From: Cyclobacteriaceae bacterium
GTDB lineage: Bacteria > Bacteroidota > Bacteroidia > Cytophagales > Cyclobacteriaceae
Reading direction: 5' to 3'
DNA: 64,000 bases
Assembly: GCA_028278225.1 (NCBI GenBank)
Contig: JANQEU010000079.1
Location: forward strand, 248,001 to 312,000
A program made the position numbers and the translations under genes. A model generated the notes under the pieces. It was not told the DNA's origin. It searched no databases and saw only the letters and a program-made list of their open reading frames with translations. Shown one piece after another: positions 53,609 through 62,343 of the stretch. Numbering within the stretch: position 1 is the stretch's first letter; every line of letters starts with the position of its first letter.

Positions 53609-53718
53609 TTTCAACACCCTTTTCAGCTAGTTTATCAAAAACTTGTGAACAATGAAATACTACCAGAGTAGGATTATCGGATATGGGACAGAATTACTAC
53701 TTAAGTAGCAGGTAATCG

Positions 53719-54120
53719 TCAGATGATCTCAAGGTCTCTCCCGATTTTTATAGCTTCTGTCCTCCTTTTTGCTTTGAGTTTGCGCAGGATGTTGGAGACA
53801 TGTTTTTTGACCGTGGTTTCCGCAATAAATAATTTCCCCGCAATTTCAAGATTTGACAAGCCCTCGTTCATCAAACAAAGAACCTTGTGTTCTTGTCTGC
53901 TGAGGTTTGAATTATTTACTGTATTACTCCAGGTTTGTGATGAGGATCGTAATATTCGACTCAGGAAAAACCCCAGGACAATAAACAAAAAGGCTGCAAG
54001 TATTATAAAGAGATCAGTAAACGCCAGGTAGGTGAAATCTGTAAATGCATATTTGCTAAGCTGAAACAATAAGAACACTGCTACAGATAAACCACCGAAG
54101 AAGAGAATAGTACGCATCAT
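53719..54120 (-). CDS. Membrane-anchored LuxR-type HTH regulator
   Basis: A 133-residue protein with two N-terminal membrane helices (TILFFGGLSVAVFLLFQL and FTDLFIILAAFLFIVLGFFL) joined to a C-terminal LuxR/GerE helix-turn-helix: LSRQEHKVLCLMNEGLSNLE, IAGKLFIAETTVKKHVSNIL and RKLKAKRRTEAIKI. There is no receiver or ligand domain, so any signal must act through the membrane part. It lies about 110 bases before the DUF4199 and SnoaL-like genes on the same strand and may control them. Confidence 0.87.
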   Translation of the reverse strand: MMRTILFFGGLSVAVFLLFQLSKYAFTDFTYLAFTDLFIILAAFLFIVLGFFLSRILRSSSQTWSNTVNNSNLSRQEHKVLCLMNEGLSNLEIAGKLFIAETTVKKHVSNILRKLKAKRRTEAIKIGRDLEII

Positions 54121-54440
54121 TTATGAATAAGTCTTTTCAACCAGGGATACATGGATGATAGATTGTTTCATCTATTAAATTTAAATTTCTAAATGTATTC
54201 CTTCAATGAATGGGATCAAAATATGACCGATTTTAGAAACCCGAATTCCGAAGAAGCTTACACACTATTTTGCCAAGACTTAAATAAGTAAAGTATAAAG
54301 TTGTAAGGGATTGTCAACCTTTTAATTAGTAAGGTTACTATCACTGGCATCTTGCCTTTAAAAGATTAATTGAAAAAGATTAGGAAGTCCAATAGAGTAC
54401 CCATTGAAATTTGAATAGTTTTTTTGTTAATTACCAAAAT
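54121..54440. other. Divergent gap between the LuxR-type gene and the beta-mannosidase
   Basis: A 320-base AT-rich region without a gene. AACCTT-N9-AAGGTT at 54316-54336 is a small inverted repeat that could be a regulator site. No exact TAnnTTTG box was found on either strand. Confidence 0.35.
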
Positions 54441-57023
54441 ATGATGCGGTTAGTATTTTCGATTGCCAGTGTTTGCCTGCTAATTTCCTTTTCATCCTGT
54501 AACGAAAAGACAGATTTTCGGATTGTCAGTTCCGTTGAGATCAAAGAGCAATGGAGGTTTAGACAAGCCGATACGGATGACTGGATGAACGCCTCGGTTC
54601 CGGGATGCGTTCATACAGATCTGCTGAAAAACAACGTGATCGAAGATCCATTCTATCGCTTAAATGAACATGACGTTCAATGGGTCGACAAAAAAGACTG
54701 GATCTATCAAACCACCATAAAAGTGACCCGGAAATGGCTGGATAAAGATCGTGTGGTGCTCGATTTTAAAGGCCTGGATACACATGCCGATGTCTATCTC
54801 AACGAAGAAAAGATCCTGGAAGCCGATAATATGTTTCGGGGCTGGATGGTGGATGTAAAATCAAAACTGAGACCAGGTGACAACGAGTTAGAAATCTACT
54901 TTCATTCCCCGATAAAAGTCGGTTTGGAAAAGTATGACAACTACCCGCACATTGTTCACTCCTCCGCGAATGACCTGGCAGAAATCGGTCAGGTCCCCGG
55001 TAACAAATGGGTCAGTCCGCACATTCGCAAAGCACAGTTTCACTTTGGCTGGGACTGGGGCCCGCGATTAGTTACCAGTGGCATATGGCAACCCGTTTTT
55101 CTGAAAGCCTGGAACAATGCCCGCATAGTGAACCTGCGAATTGTTCAGAATGAAATAGGAACGGAAACAGCGACACTCACGGCTGAATTTGAAATAGAGG
55201 CTGAGAAGGCCGGTGATGCTACCCTGGAAATCAATGTTAATGCAAGACAAGCCGCCTCTATTCCCGTGAAAATTGAAAAGGGTATTAAAATCTATAAAGT
55301 TGACTTTGAAATTACCAACCCAAAACTCTGGTGGAGTAACGGACTTGGTGAAGCCTACCTGTATGAAGTCAATGGAAAGATCTTAACAGAGGACGGATAT
55401 GACGAAGTAACGCATAACACCGGCTTGCGAACCCTTGAAGTGGTACGGGAGGATGATGAACATGGCAGATCCTTCTATTTGAAACTGAATGGCCATCCGG
55501 TATTCATGAAGGGTGCTAACTATATTCCGGCAGATGCTTTTCTGGACAGGGTCAGCCCGGAGAGATACGAGGAGATTATCCTCACGGCCAGGGAATCCAA
55601 CCACAATATGCTGCGCGTCTGGGGTGGAGGGATTTATGAAAAAGACATTTTCTATGACCTTTGTGACAAACACGGCATCCTGGTTTGGCAGGATTTCATG
55701 TTCGCATGTAACATGTATCCCGGGCATCCTGAGTTTTTGGAAAGTGTCCGCGAAGAAGCTGAATACAACATCAAAAGACTGAGAAATCACCCATCTCTGG
55801 CACTATGGTGTGGAAACAACGAAGTACTCGCAGCCTGGAAGTCCTGGGGATGGGAACAGGAGGATACAAAGCGTGACCCCGAAGGCGCAAAGGCCGAGTG
55901 GAAAGCATACAAAGACATCTTCCTGAAAGTGCTGCCTGAAGCCGTAAACAAATTTGATCCGCAGCGATTCTATCACCCTTCAAGTCCCCAATCCGGCGAT
56001 TCCCTGGTAAACGTATACAACCTCGGTGATCACCACTACTGGGGCGTTTGGTGGGGAAAGGAAGAATTCTCAAAGTATCACACGGAGCTATCCAGGTTTA
56101 TGAGTGAATATGGCTTTCAGTCTTTCCCGGAGATGCGGGCTATTAACAGGTACGCGACACCGGAGGATTGGGATATCTATTCCGAAGTAATGAAATCTCA
56201 TCAGCGGTCATCCATTGGAAACAGTACCATTGAATTGTACATGTTAAGGGATTTTCGTGAGCCGAAGGACTTCGCTTCATTCATCTACATCGGGCAGGTC
56301 CTGCAGGCCGACGGCATCCGACAGGCCATGGAAGGTCATCGCATTGCCATGCCCTATAACATGGGTAGCCTGTACTGGCAGATCAATGACTGCTGGCCGG
56401 TAGCTTCCTGGTCTACCACCGACTACTATGGGAACTGGAAAGCTGCGCAGTATTTTTCAAAAAAGGCTTTCGCCGAAGTTCTGGTTGCGCCCAGGGCGGA
56501 GAAAAAAACATTGGAAGTTTATATCGTGTCTGATCGTCTGAATTCATTTGAGGGTGAATTGGAGCTGAAGCTGATCTCGTTTACCGGAAAACCATTATGG
56601 TCGGAAACTATCCCGGTGGACGTAGCGGCGAATTCCAGTGAATCGTTCTTCTCAAGGTCGCTGAAAGAACTGTTGGAAGGTCTGAATCGTAATGAACTGG
56701 TCCTTCAGGCATCTGTAAAGGAAAATGGAGAAGTTATTGCTTCCAACAACTATTACTTTCTTCCTGTGAAAGAGCTTAACTTCTTAAAACCCGGGATCGG
56801 GTCAACAATTACCCGGAGAGCCGAAGACTATGTCATAGAGGTGACGACTGACGTATTGGCCAAGAACATATTCCTGTCATGCGAGGGTAGTGACGGATTC
56901 TTCTCCGATAACTATTTCGATCTCCTCCCCGGTGAAACAAAAACGATTCGTTTTACGGCCGATGAACCTGTTGCAGATTTTGATGAAAAACTGAAAATAT
57001 TGTCGATCAGGGATACCTATTGA
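54441..57023 (+). CDS. GH2 beta-mannosidase, lipoprotein
   Basis: An 860-residue lipoprotein (MMRLVFSIASVCLLISFSSC lipobox, so ATG at 54441 rather than TTG at 54411). The GH2 layout is complete: N-terminal jelly roll (WMNASVPGCVHTDLLKNNVI, typical of beta-mannosidases), HFGWDWGPRLVTSGIWQPV, immunoglobulin-like domains, then the TIM barrel with MLRVWGGGIYEKDIFYDLCD, LALWCGNNEVLAAW (acid/base Glu) and SRFMSEYGFQSFPE (nucleophile Glu), and WQINDCWPVASWSTTDYYGN. It releases mannose from beta-mannosides. It converges with galK, which starts on the other strand. Confidence 0.94.
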   Translation: MMRLVFSIASVCLLISFSSCNEKTDFRIVSSVEIKEQWRFRQADTDDWMNASVPGCVHTDLLKNNVIEDPFYRLNEHDVQWVDKKDWIYQTTIKVTRKWLDKDRVVLDFKGLDTHADVYLNEEKILEADNMFRGWMVDVKSKLRPGDNELEIYFHSPIKVGLEKYDNYPHIVHSSANDLAEIGQVPGNKWVSPHIRKAQFHFGWDWGPRLVTSGIWQPVFLKAWNNARIVNLRIVQNEIGTETATLTAEFEIEAEKAGDATLEINVNARQAASIPVKIEKGIKIYKVDFEITNPKLWWSNGLGEAYLYEVNGKILTEDGYDEVTHNTGLRTLEVVREDDEHGRSFYLKLNGHPVFMKGANYIPADAFLDRVSPERYEEIILTARESNHNMLRVWGGGIYEKDIFYDLCDKHGILVWQDFMFACNMYPGHPEFLESVREEAEYNIKRLRNHPSLALWCGNNEVLAAWKSWGWEQEDTKRDPEGAKAEWKAYKDIFLKVLPEAVNKFDPQRFYHPSSPQSGDSLVNVYNLGDHHYWGVWWGKEEFSKYHTELSRFMSEYGFQSFPEMRAINRYATPEDWDIYSEVMKSHQRSSIGNSTIELYMLRDFREPKDFASFIYIGQVLQADGIRQAMEGHRIAMPYNMGSLYWQINDCWPVASWSTTDYYGNWKAAQYFSKKAFAEVLVAPRAEKKTLEVYIVSDRLNSFEGELELKLISFTGKPLWSETIPVDVAANSSESFFSRSLKELLEGLNRNELVLQASVKENGEVIASNNYYFLPVKELNFLKPGIGSTITRRAEDYVIEVTTDVLAKNIFLSCEGSDGFFSDNYFDLLPGETKTIRFTADEPVADFDEKLKILSIRDTY

Positions 57024-57028
57024 CCGGA

Positions 57029-58198
57029 TCATCCGTTATTTGCTTCAACGGTATGTACTCCCTCTGACAGTTTTACATGGTACACTTCTGCGGTTAAACC
57101 ATATTTACTTTGATATTTCTTTAAAATCTCACCGGTAATTCTTCCTACTTCCGGGGATCTCACCAGGTTGATCGTACATCCACCAAATCCTCCGCCCATC
57201 ATTCTGGCCCCCAGCACAGCCGGTTCACTTTTGGTCAGCTCCACCAGGAAATCCAGCTCTTCACAACTTACCTCATAGTCGGCACTAAGCCCGCTGTGAG
57301 TTGCATACATCAGCTTTCCAACTTCGGCCAGATCCGCTGAGGATAATGCACTCACCATATTCAATACACGGCTGTTCTCCTCAATTACATATTTTGCCCG
57401 TTTCCGGACCGTATCGTCAACCCGTACTTTTTCCAAATCCTGCAAAGTAGCGTCCCGCAATGAGGCGATCCGGTTATTGGTTGCTTTCAGGCACCGCAGG
57501 GCGATATCACATTCCTGCCGGCGACTGTTGTACCCGGAAGAAGCCAGTTCATGATGTACCATGGAGTTGATCAGCACCAGCTCATAATCGCCAAGCTCCA
57601 GCATGTGCAAAGTGTATTCCAGCGTTCGGCAATCAATTTTCATGACACTATTCTCTTTTCCAAAAACCGATGCGAACTGATCCATGATACCGCACTTCAC
57701 CCCTGCAAATTCATGTTCGGCGGATTGCGCCATTTTTGCAATTTCCAACTTTGGGAGATCAAGGGAAAACAACTGATCAATACCTGAACCAAAACCGCAT
57801 TCCAGCGCTGCCGACGAGGAAAGTCCGGACCCGATCGGTATATCGCCTGAAAAGACCGCCTGAAAACTTTCAAAAGCCATACCTCTCTTAAGTAATTGAT
57901 CAACTACTCCCTGCACATAATTGCCCCAGCCCTTTTCCGCTCTAAGCGGACTTGAGGTTTCAAACTCAATGTGATCGTCCAAGTCCAGGGCATGAACCAG
58001 AGATTTTGACCCAGGGCGTGTACCAAGTGCAATGTAAATTGCCCTGTCAATGGCTCCGGGCAAGACATATCCCTCATTGTAATCTGTATGTTCACCAAGC
58101 AGGTTGATCCTTCCCGGAGCGCAAATGATTAGCCCGGGTTCCACCTCAAACTTTGAAATATATTCCCGTTTAACGGTCTTTATCAGGTCTGAATTCAT
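57029..58198 (-). CDS. galK: Galactokinase
   Basis: A 389-residue GHMP kinase that phosphorylates galactose at C1 (Leloir pathway). Signatures: PGRINLLGEHTDYNEGYVLP (galactose and catalytic region), IPIGSGLSSSAALECGFG (ATP loop) and LGARMMGGGFGGCTINLV. KCGIMDQFASVFG contains the conserved Asp. Full length. It can use galactose released by the PUL1 galactanase. The promoter lies directly before the start codon (listed separately). It converges with the beta-mannosidase, five bases apart. Confidence 0.96.
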   Translation of the reverse strand: MNSDLIKTVKREYISKFEVEPGLIICAPGRINLLGEHTDYNEGYVLPGAIDRAIYIALGTRPGSKSLVHALDLDDHIEFETSSPLRAEKGWGNYVQGVVDQLLKRGMAFESFQAVFSGDIPIGSGLSSSAALECGFGSGIDQLFSLDLPKLEIAKMAQSAEHEFAGVKCGIMDQFASVFGKENSVMKIDCRTLEYTLHMLELGDYELVLINSMVHHELASSGYNSRRQECDIALRCLKATNNRIASLRDATLQDLEKVRVDDTVRKRAKYVIEENSRVLNMVSALSSADLAEVGKLMYATHSGLSADYEVSCEELDFLVELTKSEPAVLGARMMGGGFGGCTINLVRSPEVGRITGEILKKYQSKYGLTAEVYHVKLSEGVHTVEANNG

Positions 58199-58202
58199 TC
58201 CG

Positions 58203-58236
58203 CAAAGATACGTGTCACTACGTATTGAGTATCAAA
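58203..58236 (-). promoter_or_regulatory. galK promoter, -33 TTTG and -7 TATCTTTG
   Basis: On the minus strand TTTG (58236-58233) is followed after 22 bases by TATCTTTG (58210-58203), an exact match to the Bacteroidota promoter consensus and spacing. The -7 box ends four bases before the galK ATG (58198), so the mRNA probably starts at the ATG. Confidence 0.72.
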
Positions 58237-58305
58237 AAGGAACGTTTGATGTCACTGAAGATCTCAAACACTCAAAATTTCGTACCTTGTTAATGATCTT
58301 TTCCT

Positions 58306-59568
58306 ATGAGAAAACTCCGTCCCGTAATTCTTCCAATACTTTTAACCGCAACCCTTGCGGTTTCCATCCCCGTTTATCAGACTGAAAGCAAAAAACGAGA
58401 GTTGAAGGAGGATCTGATTGAACTCTCCAAAGTAAAATACGGCATGTTCAATGTGGATGAATGGAAGGAGGCGTTGGCCGGAATAATCTCTAAAAAAGTG
58501 GAGGAATTTAACCTGGAAGATACGAACAAGGATGAGTTACGGGAAAAGATATCCACTTTTCTCTATGTTGTCATCGATGATTTCGAGGAAAATTTCCGGG
58601 AAACCAACAGAAAGAAATCGTGGTTCGGCCTTTCGTATAAAAACCTCATTGCCAGCAGTGTGGATCTCTTTGCCAGGTTAAAAGAAAACGTACCGGAGAT
58701 CACCGATCAGATCATCGATTTTTTCCAAAACCCGGAAAACAGGGAGAAAGTGAAAGCTTATATCATTGGTAAGCTCAATGAATACGCTGACAGGACCTTT
58801 TCCTCTATCGATTATTCCGAACATGATACGATCCTCATGAAACACGGATATAGCCTGCGTATTGATACCATTCCGGCTTTGGAAACCAAAATTCAGGATC
58901 TCAATAACAGGAACAGGATTATGTATATAGGACTATATGTACTCATTTTTGTACTTGGACTTTTCCTGGCTTTTTCCAGGGAAATATCGAAAACGGAATT
59001 TACTTTTTTTGTAATCCTGAGCTTTATTGTACTGTCGCTCGGGCTTCTCCTTCCAATGATTGATATCGATGCAAGAATTTCCCAGATGAAATTTCAACTG
59101 CTTGGGGAATCCATACAGTTTGAGGATCAGGTACTCTACTATAAAAGTAAGAGCATCCTGGAGGTAGTTCAACTGATGCTGACACAGGGCAAGGTGGATT
59201 TATTCGTAGTGGGGTTTCTGGTGTTGTTGTTTAGTGTCTTGTTCCCCGTATCAAAGCTGGTTTGTTCTCTTATTTTGCTCTACAGCAAGGAACGGAAAAA
59301 TCTAAAGTGGGCCAACATCATTGTATTTAAGACCGGAAAATGGTCTATGGCTGATGTAATGGTCATTGCAATATTTATGGCCTACATAGGTTTTACAGGG
59401 ATCCTTACAGAACAATTAAGACAGTTGGAAGACATTAGTGCCACCGTTGACATTCTTACCACCAACCAGTCAAGGCTGCAACTGGGTTTTTTTATGTTCA
59501 CTGCCTTTGTATTGTTGAGTCTTCTGATCTCCCAGAGAATGGGTAAGATCATTTCACCATCACGGTAG
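58306..59568 (+). CDS. PqiA-like integral membrane protein
   Basis: A 420-residue membrane protein. The first 200 residues are a periplasmic region after one N-terminal helix (VILPILLTATLAVSIPVYQT); then four hydrophobic segments (IMYIGLYVLIFVLGLFLAFS, FFVILSFIVLSLGLLLPMID, VVGFLVLLFSVLFPVSKLVC and LGFFMFTAFVLLSLLIS). The segment KTGKWSMADVMVIAIFMAYI is the hallmark of the PqiA (paraquat-inducible protein A) domain, tied to lipid transport between membranes. Its large N-terminal part is not found in standard PqiA. It is divergent from galK. Confidence 0.82.
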   Translation: MRKLRPVILPILLTATLAVSIPVYQTESKKRELKEDLIELSKVKYGMFNVDEWKEALAGIISKKVEEFNLEDTNKDELREKISTFLYVVIDDFEENFRETNRKKSWFGLSYKNLIASSVDLFARLKENVPEITDQIIDFFQNPENREKVKAYIIGKLNEYADRTFSSIDYSEHDTILMKHGYSLRIDTIPALETKIQDLNNRNRIMYIGLYVLIFVLGLFLAFSREISKTEFTFFVILSFIVLSLGLLLPMIDIDARISQMKFQLLGESIQFEDQVLYYKSKSILEVVQLMLTQGKVDLFVVGFLVLLFSVLFPVSKLVCSLILLYSKERKNLKWANIIVFKTGKWSMADVMVIAIFMAYIGFTGILTEQLRQLEDISATVDILTTNQSRLQLGFFMFTAFVLLSLLISQRMGKIISPSR

Positions 59569-59647
59569 TCTACAATTATGATATCATTGACCACAGCCTG
59601 TGTAGAGGATAATTCCTATAGCAATTTCTATTTTTTTGAACTCCGAT

Positions 59648-60856
59648 TCAGCCTTTCAATGTCTCTTTCAACCTTGCCGCTACTATTCGCTCCTCCCCCG
59701 GATTCATCATCCACGTGGTAATATCCACCGACTTCTTCCCTCCTACTGTTTCTATCGAAGGATGGCCTTCTCTCAACGCTTGTCTTACGTCATCGGGAGT
59801 TAGTCCGATCTTGTTTTGATCCCACCTTACCCGAAGCGACGGCACGTGATTGGCAATATCAGGCACATGGATCTCGGTTTCTACCCCGGAAATGGATTTT
59901 GCGCTTTCACTGATCAAGTTAATCTGGCTTTCCCACAGTTTCCAGTCTGCTTCATGATCCCTCGACAAATAGTTCTCGACAGCAACCAGCATGGCAAGTA
60001 TCTCCTCCTTATTGACTTTCATTCCCCTGCCTACCGTATCACCGCGGGGTGGCGCACTTAATCGGGCTGCAGCTATCAGATCCTTTTTCCCTAACAGCAA
60101 ACCGGCGCTTTGAGGTCCCTTCAGGCCTTTTCCACCTGAAAAACAAACCAGATCAAATCCCATATCGGTGTACTTCCATAGGTTCTCAACCGGTGGAACG
60201 TCAGCAGCAGCATCATTCATCATGGGAATGTTGTATTTCTTACCCACTTCGATGAACTCTTTGTATTGAATTTTACCCCTGAAATTGTTAGCATTCAGAA
60301 ACCATAACATGGCGGTATTCTCATTTATCGCTTTTTCCAGCTCCCTCCTCGTTTCAACCTGAATGATCGTGGCTCCCGCATTTTTTATGGCATGTGCGTA
60401 ACCGATCATATGATCTTTTTGCATGATCACCTCCGATTTCATTCCTGTTACGTCATGGGGAATTCGTGCCGCTTTTTCCGGGTCCAAACCTGTCATTACT
60501 CCCGCCGTTCCCAAAGTTATGGCCGAGAACGCACCGGCAGTGACCGTAGCGGCTTCACAGCCTAGCAGTTCGGCCAGTCTTTCTCCTACCTTATCCTGGA
60601 TCTCGTCCAGTGCCACGTATTGTGAAGTGGCATAGGTGTACGCATCCACCACTTCCTCGGTCATCAAACAACCGGTCAGCGCGGTATAGGTACCCGCCGC
60701 ATTGATATAGGTGCGCAAGCCGAGCTCTTTGTAGTAATCCCGGCGTGGTTTTGGGAATACTTTCCTGGCCGGGCCTGCCACCAGCGTTTCTGTTCCCAGA
60801 AACCCACCAATGATTGGAAGCGCAGATAGTTGCTTTATTAATTTTCTTCTTTTCAT
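59648..60856 (-). CDS. Exported SelA-like PLP-dependent enzyme
   Basis: A 402-residue type I PLP enzyme of the SelA-related group, members of which include D-glucosaminate-6-phosphate ammonia-lyase. It begins MKRRKLIKQLSALPIIGGFL, a twin-arginine-like export signal, then INAAGTYTALTGCLMTEEVV, CEAATVTAGAFSAITLGTAG and the PLP lysine in CFSGGKGLKGPQSAGLLLG. The conserved NDAAADVPP Asp binds the PLP ring nitrogen. Family chemistry is removal of ammonia from an amino sugar acid or related compound; the substrate is unknown. Last gene of the operon that begins at the window edge. Confidence 0.85.
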   Translation of the reverse strand: MKRRKLIKQLSALPIIGGFLGTETLVAGPARKVFPKPRRDYYKELGLRTYINAAGTYTALTGCLMTEEVVDAYTYATSQYVALDEIQDKVGERLAELLGCEAATVTAGAFSAITLGTAGVMTGLDPEKAARIPHDVTGMKSEVIMQKDHMIGYAHAIKNAGATIIQVETRRELEKAINENTAMLWFLNANNFRGKIQYKEFIEVGKKYNIPMMNDAAADVPPVENLWKYTDMGFDLVCFSGGKGLKGPQSAGLLLGKKDLIAAARLSAPPRGDTVGRGMKVNKEEILAMLVAVENYLSRDHEADWKLWESQINLISESAKSISGVETEIHVPDIANHVPSLRVRWDQNKIGLTPDDVRQALREGHPSIETVGGKKSVDITTWMMNPGEERIVAARLKETLKG

Positions 60857-60890
60857 AACCTATTTATTTTGAACCTTGTCAACTCCAGGC

Positions 60891-61361
60891 TTACTTCAAG
60901 GCCGCAATGCAGTCGATCTCAACCAGTGAATCCCCCGGCACACCTCCATATGTGGCAACCGTCGTCCTGACGGGAGGATTATCACCGAATCGCCCCCTGT
61001 AGACCTCGTTCATTTTATGATAGTCTTCCAGATCATGCAGGTAAACATTCACCTTCAGGACCTTATCCATGGAAGAACCATTCTTTTCAAGTTCCTTCTC
61101 AAGCTCATTCAGGACATGATCAGTGTGAGCCTTGATATCGCCATCAAAATGCGCCCCTTTACCGGCAATAAACAACAGATCACCGTAGGCAACCGCGCTT
61201 GAAAAAAGCGGTTTGTTCTGATAATTTGTTACTTCACCGACTACTTTTTTCTCTTTGGAGAGCGGTGAGTCTGAGGCTTTGGCAATGCCAAAACCAAAAG
61301 TTGCTGCTAAAGCCGTTCCGATTTTCTTAAAAGCAGATCTCCGGTTATTCGTTTTTTTCAT
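60891..61361 (-). CDS. Exported RidA-family protein
   Basis: A 156-residue RidA/YjgF/UK114 protein with an N-terminal signal-like leader (RSAFKKIGTALAATFGFGIA). The family part follows: PLFSSAVAYGDLLFIAGKGA, VLNELEKELEKNGSSMDKVL, KVNVYLHDLEDYHKMNEVY and NPPVRTTVATYGGVPGDSLV, with the conserved Arg of the imine-binding site (VRTTV). RidA hydrolyses reactive enamines/imines made by PLP ammonia-lyases. The export signal is unusual; the PLP gene is 35 bases downstream. Confidence 0.87.
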   Translation of the reverse strand: MKKTNNRRSAFKKIGTALAATFGFGIAKASDSPLSKEKKVVGEVTNYQNKPLFSSAVAYGDLLFIAGKGAHFDGDIKAHTDHVLNELEKELEKNGSSMDKVLKVNVYLHDLEDYHKMNEVYRGRFGDNPPVRTTVATYGGVPGDSLVEIDCIAALK

Positions 61362-61392
61362 AATTCAAAGTATCAATATGTTGCAATGTTTT

Positions 61393-62343
61393 TTACCATG
61401 TTCTCTTCTTAAGTAATTCCTGGATTTGCTCCTTTGGTACCGGTAGTTCGTCCATGTGGTCAGCCAGCCATTGGGAGAAGTCCTTTTCTATTTCATCACT
61501 CCATTGGGTATCGATCTGGCCGGGAGTATACCTGCCTTCCTTCAGCCGTGTAATACCGAACAGATCTCTAAGCCGTATTACTTCCGATGTGACCACCACT
61601 TTCTCTGCCAGATGTGCCGGTATGAATATGACGCCTTCTCTTTTGGCAACCACAACATCACCGGGTAATACTGTTGCTGCCCCCATGCGAATTGGAACAT
61701 TTATACCTGAAAGCATGACTTCCGTTAGGAAAGTAGGATGCCATCCTTTTACGAAGGCATTGAATCCTTCGATCTCCGATAGTCCTTCCATGTCCCTGCT
61801 TGAAGCATTGAATACCACTCCATTTCCTGATTTAGAATAAATGGCATTTCCCAGGTTATCACCGATCAGTGTGCCATCTACAATTTTTCCGAAAGCATCC
61901 GCCACATACACATCTCCTGGCGAAAGCATGTCAATAGGCCAGGAATTGGTGTTCCCAATTCTGCCATCTTCTTCTCCTTTCTTCCTGATCTGATCCGATA
62001 CATCCGGCCTGTTGGGCATATACTGGGCAGTCAAGGCTCTGCCAATAACTGCAACATCCTGATGTAACGGCTGCCAGTCACCCTCAAATTGATTGTGATA
62101 CCCCTCTCCGCGAAGTACACCCCAGGCCTCTTCTATCGTCACCAATTTCATTCGCTCCAAAATATCATCGGCAACCCTGGGCCGGCCATCCTCGAACCGT
62201 TCTCCCTCCCATTGTGAAGTGAGAAACTCCATTTGCTCCCTGGATATGGTCTGACCGGGTGATATGTTTGATGACAGGACGAAAATTAGCACGGGAATAA
62301 TGTGCTTGCTGGTCATTTTGCAATACCGTATGAATCTATCCAT
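61393..62343 (-). CDS. Exported RraA-like (HMG/CHA aldolase-type) protein
   Basis: A 316-residue protein with a signal peptide after a short N-terminus (IIPVLIFVLSSNISPGQTIS). The RraA fold is seen in VAVIGRALTAQYMPN, GDVYVADAFGKIVDGTLIGD NLG split over two strands, VFNASSRDMEGLSEI (Arg/Asp of the active site) and AATVLPGDVVVAKREGVIFI. Relatives cleave 4-hydroxy-4-methyl-2-oxoglutarate-type acids. The aldolase motifs appear kept, so it may be enzymatic in the periplasm. ATG at 62343 overlaps the transporter stop. Confidence 0.83.
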   Translation of the reverse strand: MDRFIRYCKMTSKHIIPVLIFVLSSNISPGQTISREQMEFLTSQWEGERFEDGRPRVADDILERMKLVTIEEAWGVLRGEGYHNQFEGDWQPLHQDVAVIGRALTAQYMPNRPDVSDQIRKKGEEDGRIGNTNSWPIDMLSPGDVYVADAFGKIVDGTLIGDNLGNAIYSKSGNGVVFNASSRDMEGLSEIEGFNAFVKGWHPTFLTEVMLSGINVPIRMGAATVLPGDVVVAKREGVIFIPAHLAEKVVVTSEVIRLRDLFGITRLKEGRYTPGQIDTQWSDEIEKDFSQWLADHMDELPVPKEQIQELLKKRTW

